Made by a program: the position numbers and the translations under genes | Shown: piece by piece, positions 20,301-34,800 of the stretch | Numbering within the stretch: position 1 is the first letter of the stretch | Layout: each line of letters begins with the position of its first letter | Source of the DNA: Narthecium ossifragum | Lineage: Eukaryota > Streptophyta > Magnoliopsida > Dioscoreales > Nartheciaceae | DNA length: 64,000 bases | Direction: 5' to 3' | Assembly (NCBI GenBank): GCA_963920575.1 | Contig: OY986971.1 | Span: 3,387,340-3,451,339 of the forward strand | The notes under the pieces: model-generated | Seen by the model: only the letters and a program-made list of their open reading frames with translations | Databases searched by the model: none | Told to the model about the DNA's origin: nothing

Positions 20301-23300
20301 AAATGATTTTATAAAATTTAAAAATTCGTAAAAAAATTTATACTAATTTGGTATGTTTTCACATGATTAATCTAAAAAAGAGCTTGGTGTGTGCTCATAT
20401 GAGAGATGTATTGAGCTGTTGATTATGTGTCATATATTATATTATATTATATTACTTTGGTGTGTTTTCACTCAAGTATGGTATAAGAGATTATATTTGG
20501 TCAATTGAAGATGTTGAATACGAGTGAATTTCACTCCTCCGGACCGTGCCGGTCCGGCACGCCCTACCGTGCCAGTAGGTTGCAGGCACGGTGCGTGCCA
20601 CTGGCATGGCAATCCATGCTTGACATATTGGATAGAGAGAAGAGAGAAACTAAATATTGAAGAACCATTTTCGTGTTACTTAGTTGTACGAGCTGCATGC
20701 TCAGTAAGCTCTAGTTCTTGGTTTTGCCCGGACGAGGGTGGATGACAACCGAAGAAGAGGTGAGGTCAGTCCTCCATGACTTGCCTATGGTTGCTTGATG
20801 AACAAGCTAAACAATCCTTGACAGCGTAGATCGAGAAACACATGGCTTGGGAGAAGTACCGAAGTGTCCGACGGATGTTAATGAAGAAAACTAAGTAGAA
20901 GCGGAGAACCTAATCATAGAAGAGCTACGAAGACTAGCTTGGAGGTAGGAGGGATCGACGGCTTCTTCCTTGGACTTGGCTGGATTTGGTGGCCTTTGGA
21001 GCTTGGCCAGCAGCAAGGTAAGAGAGGGAGAGCAGCAGCATCAACACCTCACTGGAAGGGAGGCGCCGGCAGCAAGGCACGGTGGTGTTGCTTGGCTGTG
21101 AGCTCGATAGTGTCTACACGGCGCAAATGGCGAAGGACCCCCTTGGGAAGCAGCATGGAGGTCGGCGGTGGCGTGGCTTGGGCGGAACCAAGCTTAGGAG
21201 AGGAGGAAGGGAAGAGGGCTTGGTGAAAGTGGGACTAGAAACTAGGATTCCTTCTTTGGACTTAAGTTGTGCTTAGATACCCTCTACTTCATTAAGGGCC
21301 TTTAAACAGACCTCAATCCAAGTCATAGTCCTATTACAAGTAAGCGCTTGAAGAGCAAGTAAATGGAACTCCTTAATACAAAGCAACTAGAATCCTACGT
21401 CAAGTAGGAAACAAAGAGATAACTAGAACTAGCAAGTAAATAACTAAACTAAGAAAGCAAAAGTGATGTCAGGATAAGTGGATAACTAGGACTCCTAGTT
21501 CCTCAAGGAAGAGAGTGGACTTGTCCTAGCTTGGATCGAGTCCTAACCCAACTGGGATCCAGACTTGGGTAGGGTCCTACTTTGACTGGCGCAGGTCTGG
21601 TTGGACCTTCTAAGCCACGGTCCTTCATGGACTAGGCCGGGTTCTGTGGGGCCCACCCCCTCATCTGCAAGCCTCTCTTTATCACTAGTACTCTTCATTG
21701 CTATATAAAATTTATTGATGGATCGTACATGATAAAAACACATTAACTGAGGGAAGTTTCTTATGTGGAGGTCTAATTGGACTTCATGGGAAGGTGGGGG
21801 CTGACTTCAACATTTTGGGAATAATTCCCCCATAATTAGATCTCGTTTAAAATTAGTTTTCATGTATAGACTAATATGAAAAATCAGGAGACTTGATGTT
21901 GTTAGTATATTTACCTTACTTGGCTTGTCTATCTTAGGTAGATTGATGATTTGATGCAATTAGCATCAATCATGCATATGTTTTTTTTTTCCTTTCTTAT
22001 ATGGATCACCAACTGAGAATACTACAGATCTTATTCTCACATCTTTCTTATATGTATCAGACTAGGTTCGATCCTACAGTTCCTTGTCCGGGCAAGCACT
22101 CTTCGGTGCGTCCCTTCCCGGGCGAATCCTTCTTTGCCTGGGGAAGGGAGGCCAGTAACTGTCCTTGTTTTTTTTTCCACCCCCGATGCGTCCCCAACAC
22201 AATCTTGAATCTGACTAGCAGTTGGTAGTTGACAAGCCCATCAAGACTGCGCATCTTGGCGATCATTCAGATCGGATCCGAGCAGTTTTTATTCGTGTTT
22301 GATAAACATTCATCACCGCCGTCCATTGCTATATCTAAGATCGCATTATTTTCTTTTTGAGGGTCCTTCCGTGCGACGTTCCGACGTGCTTCGACATCGA
22401 GTTCTTCGCAGCGAGCTCTTCATGCCGAGTCCTCTTTCGCGGCGAGCTCCTCTCCGTCCTCATTTCGGCGTTGTCCGCTTCACTGAGGATCTTCATGCTC
22501 GCGATCAGCCATCTCCAATCCCGCGTTGCTCGCATCATAGTGGCTTTTTTTGCATGAATTTTGGTGCTCTTGGATCTTCTCTGCATCGACGTGATCTTCT
22601 CATGTCCACTTTTCTATGGTGGTCTTTTTCTTCAGCGATCTTTTCTGATCAGATCCAGTGTGATTTAATCCTTTTATCTCCGGCATCAACACGATAGCCA
22701 GTCTTCCTTGGACGTGTTAACCCGCATTCGCCATGTTTGTAGTGCACTATCCCTCCCGACACCGGCCTGGCACATTCATCTGCTCGCCAATCTTCCTCCC
22801 GACTTTAGCGCGGTGAGATCATTGGAGACCTCTGAACTGGTCTCTGTCCAGCAAGAGATTCATCTGCTCGCCAATCTTCCTCTCGGCTTTAGCGCGGTGA
22901 GATCTCTAGAGACATCCGATCTGGTCTATTAGGTAAGAGATTCATCTGCCGGCCAGTCTTCCTCCTGGCTTCAGTGCGGTGAGATCATTAGAGGCCTTTG
23001 AATTGGTTTTTGTTCGGTGAGGGATTCATCCGCTCGTCTCCAGTCCTGCTTCTGGCTTTGGCAGATCTTCGATACCAGCGTCCTTTGATCTTATTACCAT
23101 CATAGAATTTATTTATTTTTATCATTAATTTAGTGTGCAAACTCATGTTGGCATCTTCAATACCATCTTGAGTTTGAGGGGGGTGTTGGTATATTTACCT
23201 TACTTGCGTTGTCTATCTTAGGTCGATTGATGATTTGATGCAATTAGCATCAATCATGTATATCTGTTTTTTTTCCTTTCTTATTTGCCTCCTTCTCTAT

Positions 23301-26300
23301 AAAGGATGGCCTCTTATATGGATCACCAACTGAGAATAACCTTCTTTTCCCATCTTTCTCTGTCTTTACTTTAACAGATGTGCTAAAAGCATTGTACAAA
23401 TTGGTAGGTATCGATCAATAAAAATTTTAGGACGTACATCTCCATATCTATTTTTTTCCCCTTCAAAATGACAATATTGTTACGGTTACTGGAAAGTTGG
23501 TTTAATGTGTGTTGTTACATGAATAGGATCTTGCTGCTTCTATTCAAAGAGGGAGTTTAGATTGGGAACGAGCTCTACGTTGTCTAAGGCACGCTCTTCA
23601 TACCACGCCCTCGCCAGAGTGGTGGAGGCGAGTGCTTGTTGTTGCTCCTTGTTATAGACCACAACAGCAAGCCCCAACCCCAGGTGCTGTTTTCTCTACT
23701 GATATGATTTGCGAGGCAGTAATTGATAGAACGATGGAACTAATGAAGTTGACAAATTCAGGTAGTACATTCTTTTACATTGAAATGAAAATTGTTCCAT
23801 TTTTGCCTTTAAAATGCACTCCTGACAATGATAGGTTTGTTTAGTTAGCTTTCTGAAAGTAAACCCTTGAAATTATGGGGTGCACATTACTTATTGTTAG
23901 ATGAACATATCTCAGCATAAATATTTAGAGTATTCATGGCTGCAATCGTACTGTGCATATCAACTATGGGGAGAAAACCATATTCTATTTGAAGAATTGA
24001 AATTTTTCTGGCATCTAACATCATCATACAAGGTCTCACTTTTTCTTAACTATTTAACATTTCCATTGTAGGGACATCCATTGGCATTTATGATTGACAA
24101 AGAAAGGATTTAGTAGAGCCTAGCCAGTATAGTTCGATCAAAAACTATTGTAGTGATGTTTAGAGTATCATAATCATAGTATAAATAGTTCATTATAAGA
24201 TAGCTGTGCATATTGATTATTATAATATGAAGAATTCTTCAAGGATCGTTGGGCTGACTGACACCCTTGGTGCTAGCTGGCAAATCTCGAGTCGGTGGCC
24301 CCAGTTTTGACAGTGGGGTCGGCTCGGGCACAACCCTTTTAGCATGTGTGCTGGTCAGCAACAACCGGCTCCACCTATAAAGAGGGGGAAGTGTTGATGC
24401 AGTTCACGGAAATAGAGGGGAAAAGGCTCCTTGGGAGAATGCATACTACATTTATGAGCGGCAAGGATGTTAACAAGTTAGTAAACCATAGGCATTTTCA
24501 GCTCCGCTGATGTATTTGATAAGAAAATAAAGTGTATTTGCATAGCTGTAGCTATGGATTATTTTGGTGGAAGGTTCTTGTTAGTGTAAACATGGAAAGG
24601 GACCATTATGATCGCCATGTCTTAATTCATTTGATTGAGTGCTTTGAGTTTTTGCAACGAAAAATGTTACCGAGGATAGTGGAAGGAAAAGGATGCCAGT
24701 ATCTGTCCTGTTTGGGGTGTTCGAGAGAAACAAACCAGCAAAAATAGTGGAAGTAGCCGGAAAAGTTGAATAATTTGGTGCATATATAGGTTTATCAAAG
24801 GTGGGCACCTGCTGCAAAGCAAAGTAAACCTTGACCAAAATGCCCGCAAGTTTAAACGCTCACTTGATTGTCACATGACCCCATACGCATATGACGTAGA
24901 ATAGAGGCTTACCAACCGTAACGTGAACTAAAGAAGATATCAAGTATGAAAGTTGAGTTCTGAATGGTCCTTCATGCTCCTGCATCCTAAATACACATCT
25001 GACATGTAAGTATGTAACTATGTATCTATGCAACACCGTCTAATGAACAACTAGAATTTCGTTTTGAATTTCCTAGCTCAATATAGTGGTTTCTCATTTG
25101 TCCAGCTGTGATGTACAATGTCATTTGCTGTTCAAACTTTTTCTTGCTGCATGTTTTTGCTTTAGCAACACCGATCACTGCGATTAGCATCACTCCTTAT
25201 TAGACCTATCTATCTAGGGGGATACATGTGAGCAGATGTCCTAATGGAAGGCTGAGTGGAAGAAGCACATACACAATGAAGGCACATTTATGCAACTTAT
25301 ATGGGGCATATATTTCGTTTTTCTAATTGACAATTCATCTGGAATATGAACTTATGAACAGTACCCTTGGCAAAAAAGAGAGTGCACTTTTATGATTAAA
25401 GACCGATATTAAAATAGACAGGTTATTGTAGATGCCGTAGTCCTTCTAATTGCCCAAGTAGTTTGTTTTCTCTCTTTCATTTGACCAACTAATTATATTC
25501 AACTTCATGTGTTGCTTTTGTACGTATTTTTCAGTGATTTATAAAAGTTCCAGAAGTCTGTTGGACTTAACCATCTTCTTGTTTTACCTCTTTCCTTGCT
25601 GTGCTGCTCTTGGTTATTTTGATAAATTTGCGAAGTGTAATTGTTAAAAATTCATAATATATCAAACTATGGAGTTTTGTATATCCTGCAGACTACTTTT
25701 CCTGCCTATGCTGGTTTGAGTATTTCCTGTGACACGTTTTGCTGTAAATTTATCATTGCAGAAACACAATGCTGGTCAGAGTGGTTAATATTTGCTGATT
25801 TATTTTTCTTTCTGATGAAGAGTGGCTGTATTGACTTTCTTGATTTTGTTAACAAACTTGCATCGCGGGTTACAAAGGGTGATCAACAGATTCTTAAAAG
25901 TAATCATGTGACATGGCTCCTTGCTCAGATTATTCGGATTGAGATCATCACTAACACTTTGAATTCAGACCCCAAGAAGGTTGTCCCACTACAAATTCTT
26001 CTTTCATTTCCAGTTCTCCACAAATGCAAATTGTTATGTTGTGATGGGGGTGTTGTTCAACCTCTCTCATTGATTCTTTCTCAGGCGCAATTTCTTTCTT
26101 GGTGTCATTAAGTATTTCATTCATTGTGATTTGTGGCATTTTATGTTGGGTTATCTGCTAAACTTGTTTCACTATGCCATTGTGATACCCAGTTGGAAAC
26201 TACTAAGAAGATCATTTCGTTTCATAAAGAAGATAAAAGTCCTGATTCAAGTAATGTCAGCCCTCAGAGTATTCTTCTTGACTTTATTAGTAGTAGTCAA

Positions 26301-28851
26301 ACTTTGCGCATTTGGTCTATCAACGCTTCGATCAGAGAACATCTGAATGGTGATCAACTTCAGAAGGGAAAACAGATAGATGAATGGCGGAAGCAAGAGA
26401 CAAAAGGTATTATCTTTTCCATATAGAATTTATTTTTTAGCCTCGTGATATGGTGGTCCATAGTCAAATTTCAGCACGTTTGCATTTGCAAGCGTCTCAA
26501 AACTCTTTTCAAAAGTTGCGTAGACTCTCCACAAGTTTGTTTGGTCTGTAATCGTCTTCATTACATGAAGCTTTTACTTGTTTTGCTAATGAAGTATTAC
26601 TCTAATTCAGGAGAAAAGCTCATGCTGGATTTTAGGAACTTGGATGAGAAATCAACAGGGATGTTTTGGGTGCTTTCCTTCACCATGGCACATCCTGTTT
26701 CTGAAGCAATTATGAACTGGTTGACCTCACCTGGAGCTCAAGATATACAAGGATCTAATGTACAGCCGAATGATAGGATGGTGATGATGCGGGAGACTTA
26801 CCCTATATCAATGCCATTACTTTCTGGTCTATCTATCCATTTGTGTATGAAACTTGCTTATCAACTTGAAGAAGCCATATTTATTGACCAGGTAACTGAG
26901 GCGTTCTCTTAAATCCTTATCTTGGTTGAGGTTATATCTGAGTGCTTGTGGACTGGTGGACTAACACTCTCGTTTATAATTGATTGGCTTATACTATTAT
27001 AGCAGGCTTAGATTTAGGATACATGAGGCATGAACTTCTCTACACCTCATTCTTATAGCTCCAGATTTTATAGTTTTTGTTATTGTACATGTTTGTGTTA
27101 GACTAGGAGTAGATAGGATATACGTTGTATGTTTATACATACTTGGGCTCTTGGCCCAAGAGGAATATTCAGTTTTTCTTACTCACACAAGCTCTAGTAT
27201 CCCTTGTAACAATTGTTATTTATACGTCTTATGGTATTGTAATAGTGGTGAGGGTACAAAAGTCGTAGGTGATCATTGGGATTTCAGACGATGATGATTA
27301 GTGCATTTACAATCACTCAAGTGTCCATGCACTAGCAATGCTGAGTTTTTAGGTACGAGGGAAAGGGAGTAGCAACGACTGCTGAGACCGGCAATCTTGG
27401 TTCCGGCTGGAAAAATCTCGAGCTGGTGGCCCACCGGCACCCGGCTTCGGGACCGGCTCCAGCACAAAGAAAGAGGGACAGGTGAGGGAGAGAAATGCAA
27501 GGGAAAACAAGGAGGAAGATGAGGGTTAAAGAAGTGAAGGGGAAAGAGAGAAATAGAAGAGGAAAAAGAAAGAGGATAGAAAGGAGGAGAAAGAGGAAGA
27601 AGAGAAAGGAGTACGGCGTACCGAAGGCTGCGAAAGCTAATAAGGGGCGCCGGGCAGAGTTAGGGTCTGATCTCAATTGTTAACGAGTCCGATGGATTAC
27701 AAATAATGGATTTCGGGTGTAAACCCGTTACTTAAAGTTGAAATAAAATCTACGACTAGATGCTCTCGTCAATCTCTCTACCTCCTTCGCCCAAACTGTA
27801 AATCCATTAAAAATATTTACAACCTCCTTATAGTCCGATTCCACCACCAGCTGACTTCAGCCCTCCTCCTTTGATTTCTTAAAAGCCACACCAGTGGCAA
27901 CCAATTCTGCACGCAAAACTGAGTTGGCCTCCACTGGCCTCCCAACCACAATCAATGCCACCATGAATGCAGTCAATATTGGATGGGTCTTTTGTTGAAA
28001 AAGAATCAGGATATGAGATTTCAGAAAGAATGCACTTGCAGGAGATCTTGGCAGCTGGTGGAGTTTGATACGTCATTGGCTTCAATGCAGTTCAGATGCG
28101 ATCAGGAGGTGGTCACAGAGTCCATCGTCTATCAAGCCTTGATGGAGAGAGTATTAGATTTGTCGGCCTTACATTTATTTCACTTGGAAATCTTAAACCC
28201 TAGACCCGACAAATACTTGGGGCATGAGGATGATTACAATTTTTTAGTCCATAAGCCTTATGAATCCAATAATGTTGTAATACTTCTTCTAAGAAGAGAT
28301 CTTGATATTTGGAGTTCTCTGCTTTCTAGAATCTGACAGTGGTATGTCCTAGGAGTTGTATGCGAATCAGTAGATCTGCCTATGTTTGATTTGACTACAG
28401 GGTATTTGAATAATTTGCGAATTTCTGCTCAAAGGATGTTAAATTGTACCATTTATTTACTTATTTCTTTTGAATGTACCACCCCAAGAATAAAGCCTTG
28501 TGTTAGTTCTTAGACCGCCCCAAGTTACAAATATGGATGGCAATCAACGGCAGGGGGAATGATCTATTGGAGTAGCTTGTAGGGACTAGGGAGTTGTATG
28601 TAATTATTATTTGAAGCGGCTAGATGCAGTTATGCAATAGGGTGTGTCAATATGTACTCCATATATGTTATATAATGAGCATGCTTGTGTTCCTGTATTT
28701 GTGCTCTTATGTAATATGGGCTTGTATATTTGCTTTTGTTTGCATGTCTTTATATTGCTTGCATGTGTGCCTATGCATGTGGGTAAATGTGTATAATAGA
28801 AGATGCTGTGTTTTGCCTTTACCTACTGTTATTAAACCCGCAACCCCCCCC

Positions 28852-28885
<34 letters not shown>

Positions 28886-31800
28886 CTTACCCAAAAAAAA
28901 AAATCTTATACACTGTTGTGTATGCTGGATATGCTTCCACTGATTTTGATCTGCTAATTTTCTTTACTCTAAAATTGTATGTAATAATTGAAGCAGTTGA
29001 GTTCAATGAGGTTATTCTTATTTGGTTTTGTTGTTCACGTACTCTACACAATATTGCAGGTTATTCCTAGCATTGCAATGGTTGAAACCTATGTAAGATT
29101 GTTGCTGATTGCACCCCACTCATTATTTCGTCTTCATTTTACGGTAAAGCTCTCTTCAATCCATTCTCAGAGTATGGTTAATTAACTATATGACTGCAAA
29201 AGCTCCTTGATTTTTTTTGTTTTCTTTTTATCTTCTCCTCTGACTTCGCTCCTGGTTGTCTGCCTATTTCATTTTCTTGATTTTTTTAAACAAGACTAAA
29301 CTATGATCCGATTTACTTGTGTTAGTTGAACTCTCGCATTTTTTTGTTCCAGCTATTTAGAATTTGTTAGAGGTTAGTGAACATTTGTTTTAGGAGGTGA
29401 AGCAGAGACAGCTGTCATGCCTGGCTTCTTAAAACCCTTGGGAGCTTGAGATCATGATCCTGGCAAGAGCAAATCAGTGCTTCAGTGGATGCATCACTAA
29501 TGTGCAATGTATTGGAGCTCCTACATGAATCCTGAAAGCATAAATGAGTAACATCAAATTCAATAAGGAGAAATAATCCCAACATCGCACAATTATGATA
29601 TAAAAGATCATGATATGTATAGCATCAAGAGTACATGTTGGAGGTAAGTGAATTTGCTGGCAAGCTCAATCCAATAGTATCTCTCAAAATAAAACATCAA
29701 AGTCCTCTCCCACAAATGTCTCTAAAAGCAGCCAACTGCAACATCGTTCGGGTGTCCCGCAGATTTTGGCTCAACTCGATGCTCTGCCGTCTTGGAAGTC
29801 ATCAGGGCCACTTCATTAGGCAACCCAAGTAGGGAACAAGCCTAAACCTTAGTAGGAGATGATCACAATGTCCATGCAATGACAGACTCACATGAATCCC
29901 TACGCAACTGATTGGAAATATTGCACCTCTAGCTAGAAGATCTCTCCACAAGAATGGTGCACCCTCCAGGGATTGTGCACTCTGAGACCCGAGTCTATAG
30001 TGCCACCTCCATGCTCAATTCGCCCCAGAGCACTAGATACGTACAATGAGCCATGTCTTCAAGTTCTTCTCTAGGAGGGATGTTGTGTACACCCTGGTCT
30101 TGTGTTCCACGATGTCTCCTCCAGGCTCAATTGACCGAGTAACTGACACACATGATGATGGTCATCCTGTAGCTTTGCTGTCTCCACATACACCCCTGAT
30201 CTCGTAGTGTTAAGACACTTAGTTCATGATGCCTAATCATTCTTGAACTAGGAAGCACTGACATGGACACAACGATTTTGATTAAATGCAGGACACGACA
30301 CGGCAATGACACGTAGACAAAAAGCCTTTTTTTATGTCATATGTACAATAATATTTTATCAAAAGATACAAGACTAAATAATGTATAAGAATTATATACC
30401 TTTTAGCTTAAACATTGATGCCATTGTCGATCAATGCACCAATTGGCATTAACATGCCGGACCTTAAGATTTTAAGGTTAAGGCTTTAGATTGCGGAAGA
30501 GGGGAAAAAATGAGAGCCACTTCTAAACCCAATAGTGAGTTTGAACTCCACTGAACACGGAAGACAACATGGGCTTATTGTTGTGCGTACATAGTTTGTC
30601 TTCACATGACTGCTCTACAAAAATAAGGACACACCGGGAAAGTGTTGGACACGTATCTGACGAGTGTCCGACAAGTGTTGTGTCTGATACGGTGTCGGAC
30701 ACGGACACAATCCATTGCTAAAAGTGTCGATGCTTCCTAGTTCTTGAATCCATCTCTTAGAAGTCAAGTCATCAATATGATATCTCGGTGATCACATCCT
30801 CAATTCGTATTGTGGAGATCATTCTCAATCAGTATATTCAGATAGTGACCTAGCTGCTCTGGCCCATCTTGTGGACCCAATTAATAACCTGGTCTGTGCA
30901 TAGAGGTCATCACCGCATCCACGAGGGTCCGAACCTCAAGATCATCCTGGTGTGCATCGAGTATACAAGTGGATGATCACACGCATATCCATATTCAAGC
31001 ATGCAACATATCACATCGATGGTAATATTATTTTCACACTAATGAAAACCAGGACATGCGTCATAATTATGAGAAAACTTAGGGAAATCGCTAGCAAAAC
31101 CCTGGAGAAACATTATGTATGTCGCAGCATGGATTGCCGTCCCGGTGGCACGCACCGTGCCGGCAGCCTGCTTGCACGGTACTTGCCGCCGGCACGGATG
31201 TGTGCCGGACCGGCACTCCCCCGTGCCATTCTCCTTTTTCTTCCTCCTACTTCTTCTTCTTGGCACGGTACGGGGGGGTTTTCGATGCCGCTAACCCCTT
31301 GGCACGGTACGTACCGTGCGGCACGCACAGTGCTGGACCGGCACGGAAATCCAGGTGTCGCAGTGATGTCATGATTCACGACATCACAATAGCTGCTTGG
31401 CTCCCCAAAGTCCATCCTTGTTGGCAGCGATCACTGGAACCCAGCAGTAGCCCAGAGCCTCACCTTGGGCAAGCTCCCAAGGCCATCCATGCCGAAATCA
31501 ATGCAAACATATAGGGTTGTCATCCTACCTCAGCTAAAATGAAATGGCATCAGGGAAGGCTCCACTGGCCTTCACCAAGTCTAGGCAGCAAGAACCTAAG
31601 TTTCAGCAGCCAACACGGCGTCAACAACTCCTCTGGCTTACTCTCTCTTGTTATCAAAAGTTATAAGTGAGAAAGGAGAAGTGTGGGTTTGGATTTTAAG
31701 CTCGATGTCTGGTATTATTTGAGTGGTATTATTTGCTGTTCAAGCAACTATTTAGCAGAAGGCAGTTTGAACACCCTTCAAACGATGAAAGGATTTCTAG

Positions 31801-34800
31801 AAACCTCACCATTCGAATGGTGCAAACCTTTGGGAAAAACCAACAGTTCGAATGTCCAAAAGCAACACTAAACATGCTGTTTGAACGGAGCATACAGAAC
31901 GCAGATTTGAGTATGCTTTTCGCGACTCGAAACTACGATTAGCCGCAATAATCGCTCCCAAGCATAATGAACCATGTTTATACCTGGGAGATCCCAAATT
32001 AGGTTGGAAATCTTTACTGGGATCTCACAAGAGTGCTTATAGAGATTGCATGTGCTCTATCAAAAATATGTATGATCATATGATAAATCAAATGCATCAG
32101 TATAAAAAATGAACATTGACAAAAAAAGCCAGTTTCTGATCTAAACCACTGCCGAGATATTTTTCACGCATTTCTCGTCTTTGATGAGTGATCTAGGATT
32201 GAAAAAAAAGAAGTGATTATAGTCATCATGAGTTTACTGCGAGACAACATGCTAACTCAACTTTACCTTCTTACCTCTGAGAAACACACATATAGGCATA
32301 GATGTCATCTATGTATGATTTGAACATGGAATAGAGTATTCGTTTTCTTTCTGTGGCACAGATCTTTCTGGTTGTATAGAGTAATCTGTGTGTTGGATCG
32401 GGCTTACTCTCCAAGTCAGATAAACATCATGTAGGGAATATCTGCATGTTATGGATCAGGCCCACAGCTTCTTTTGATCATAAGATTAGAATAGCTTGTG
32501 GGTGGTAGCAAAGACAAGGCCACCATTCTCTATCCTTAAACAAGGTGATTGAAAGGAGGATATGAGTTCTGTCTTCTTCGTTTTCTCTGATTATCTATTC
32601 CTTTTCTCCCCCCATGGAAAGTCGGTTGCTGACCAGCTTTTGTGTCAAACTCTCCTAGTCTCAGAGACACATGTGCTTTCATTCACATTTTCCAGTTGCT
32701 GTTTATTTCCTATCAATCGCTGTAGATACTCTCAATTTTCTTTAGTCTCACCCTATATTCATTTGTTTTACGTTGTCATCATTTATTTCACTTTCTTACA
32801 TAAATGGTTATGCTATTCTGCAGACTCTAACACAAAGGTCCCCTTCTGCTTTGAGCAAACCTGGGTCATCATTGCTGCTGCTTGAAATTTTGAATTATCG
32901 ATTACTACCTCTATACAGGTGATCCGCCATTTATCTCCTTTCATGCATACTAGGATGATTGCTCGTACGGCTAGAAGGTTATCAGTATTTGAAAATGTTT
33001 TAGTGGTGATTGGAAAATGGGACTTGGAGAGGTCTTAAAATGGTTTCTGGAACGATCATACCTATGTCATGCTGGAATTTTGATGTCAAAAGGAGAAACT
33101 TGCTTGTATAAGTTGAATCTTAGTTATAAGCATGTATTTAGATATTCATGGTCATCTAAACCAATTGATCGCAATTGGGTTACATTTTAATCTTGGAATT
33201 TTCATCCGTGCAAGGATGACAGTGCCATCAGCATGATTTGTGTCGGCCTCTGGCTTACATGGTACATGCTGCCAGCAAGGGTAGTGCCGAGTGTTGGCAT
33301 GCCCTTTTTGTTGATGGTTCAGACTAGATGAGAGTGAGAGATATGGAGAGAGGAGGTAAAATTGGTAGAATTATCAATTATGCCCCAAGTCCTTTGGAAC
33401 ACAGACATGCACAAAGGCCCCACATGTGTAAGTTTAAGTCTCACATATGCATGGTTCATTCTAGTGCTTTGATCTTCTGTAGTGCCCACGTCTCACAATC
33501 ATGACAGGACAATGTAAAATTCTCATTCATAAATAACCTCTCAAATATCAAAACCCAATTGAAAAACCAAAGTACAATATTACTCCTATTATTTACAACG
33601 TTGAGTTTGCAGGAGCAGAAATTAATCTTCTTATTATCAGTTTTCGAACCCACTGAATGGTCTCAGGACCACCCACCTCGTCGCTGCTCAACTTCTTCGA
33701 TATCCTCAATCCCTATAAGATAAGGTGATGAACTGAACTATTTGATTATAAAGAGAACCTAGAGGAGAGGGGTCTGTTTGAACATGTTTTGTCTGAAACT
33801 AGTTTTCAGATCTTGTGCCCCAAAACTTAGTATGTATTATGCCGGTGAATGATTGGTATAATACGTGTCAAGCGGCATGCATAGTGAACAGTACACATTG
33901 TGTGAACCAAGGTGTATTGTGCTCGCCGGCACGGACTGGTATGGGCCAACAAATGTCGTACCGGGAGTTACCGACACTAATACTATGGTCAGCACTGACA
34001 CATGAATGTGTGCTTTGGTGCCGGCCGACAGCTGCACTTGCTAGCCAGCATAGGCCGGCATGAATTGCCACATAGTTTTAATAGTCCGACATGGAGTTCT
34101 AAAATATCACTAGTGTCACACCCCGACCTAGAAAATCCATCCAGGACGGGGCATAAGGGTTCCTATCACTATTCACATCCAACTGGCGCGACACATTGAC
34201 GGAAAAAGAGATAAACTTAAACAATTTAAACTCCAGAGGTAAAGCTATAATTCAATTTATAAATACATCAAGTTGTACTGTTTAAACATATAATACAATT
34301 CTTATCAAACTCCTCCAAAGGAAAGATATTATACATATAATCCAAAAATCCTTGAAAGATGTTTACAATTTACAAAACTATCAAAAGTACAACAGTCATC
34401 ATGCAGCAACCTCAGACGCCTATGGAAGTAGTCGCGCCGCCAAAAGTTGATCCCGCCGGCTCTCCTGCGGAAGAACTGGCGCCTGCACCTGCAAACGCAG
34501 CCCGGGTAGGAGTGAGCGATAAGCTCAGTAGGGTTCTACTCTACGGCACACAGAAGGGAGGAAAACAACAACAGTGATGTCTCCCCGCTCAAGTCTAAGG
34601 AATGTCACGGGGTTCCACAACCCTTGTCGATGTCCTAAGGGCTCCTGCCATGAAAACTCTCTCCTGAACAAGCTACCAGGAGGCCGCGGAACAGTAACAT
34701 GCAGGGTTACCCTTACCCAGGCTAGATTCCCATGCCTTGTGGACCCATGTCGGGAACGCATCGACATCCATCCTTAGCACTTAGCATTGGGAGGACAACA

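Noticed and set aside
22053..22080. tRNA-like T-arm (GGTTCGATCC)
   Set aside because: It is the continuation of a primer-binding-like site in an LTR element; there are no D, anticodon or acceptor stems.
27879..28085. Possible LINE RNase H fragment on the minus strand
   Set aside because: A few Cys/Gly-rich residues looked suggestive, but no catalytic pattern or neighbouring reverse transcriptase is present.
28624..29070. 148-codon frame over the poly-C/AC tract
   Set aside because: It is driven by the C-run and Cys/Val-rich AT sequence and overlaps the true MED23 exon 9 in another frame.
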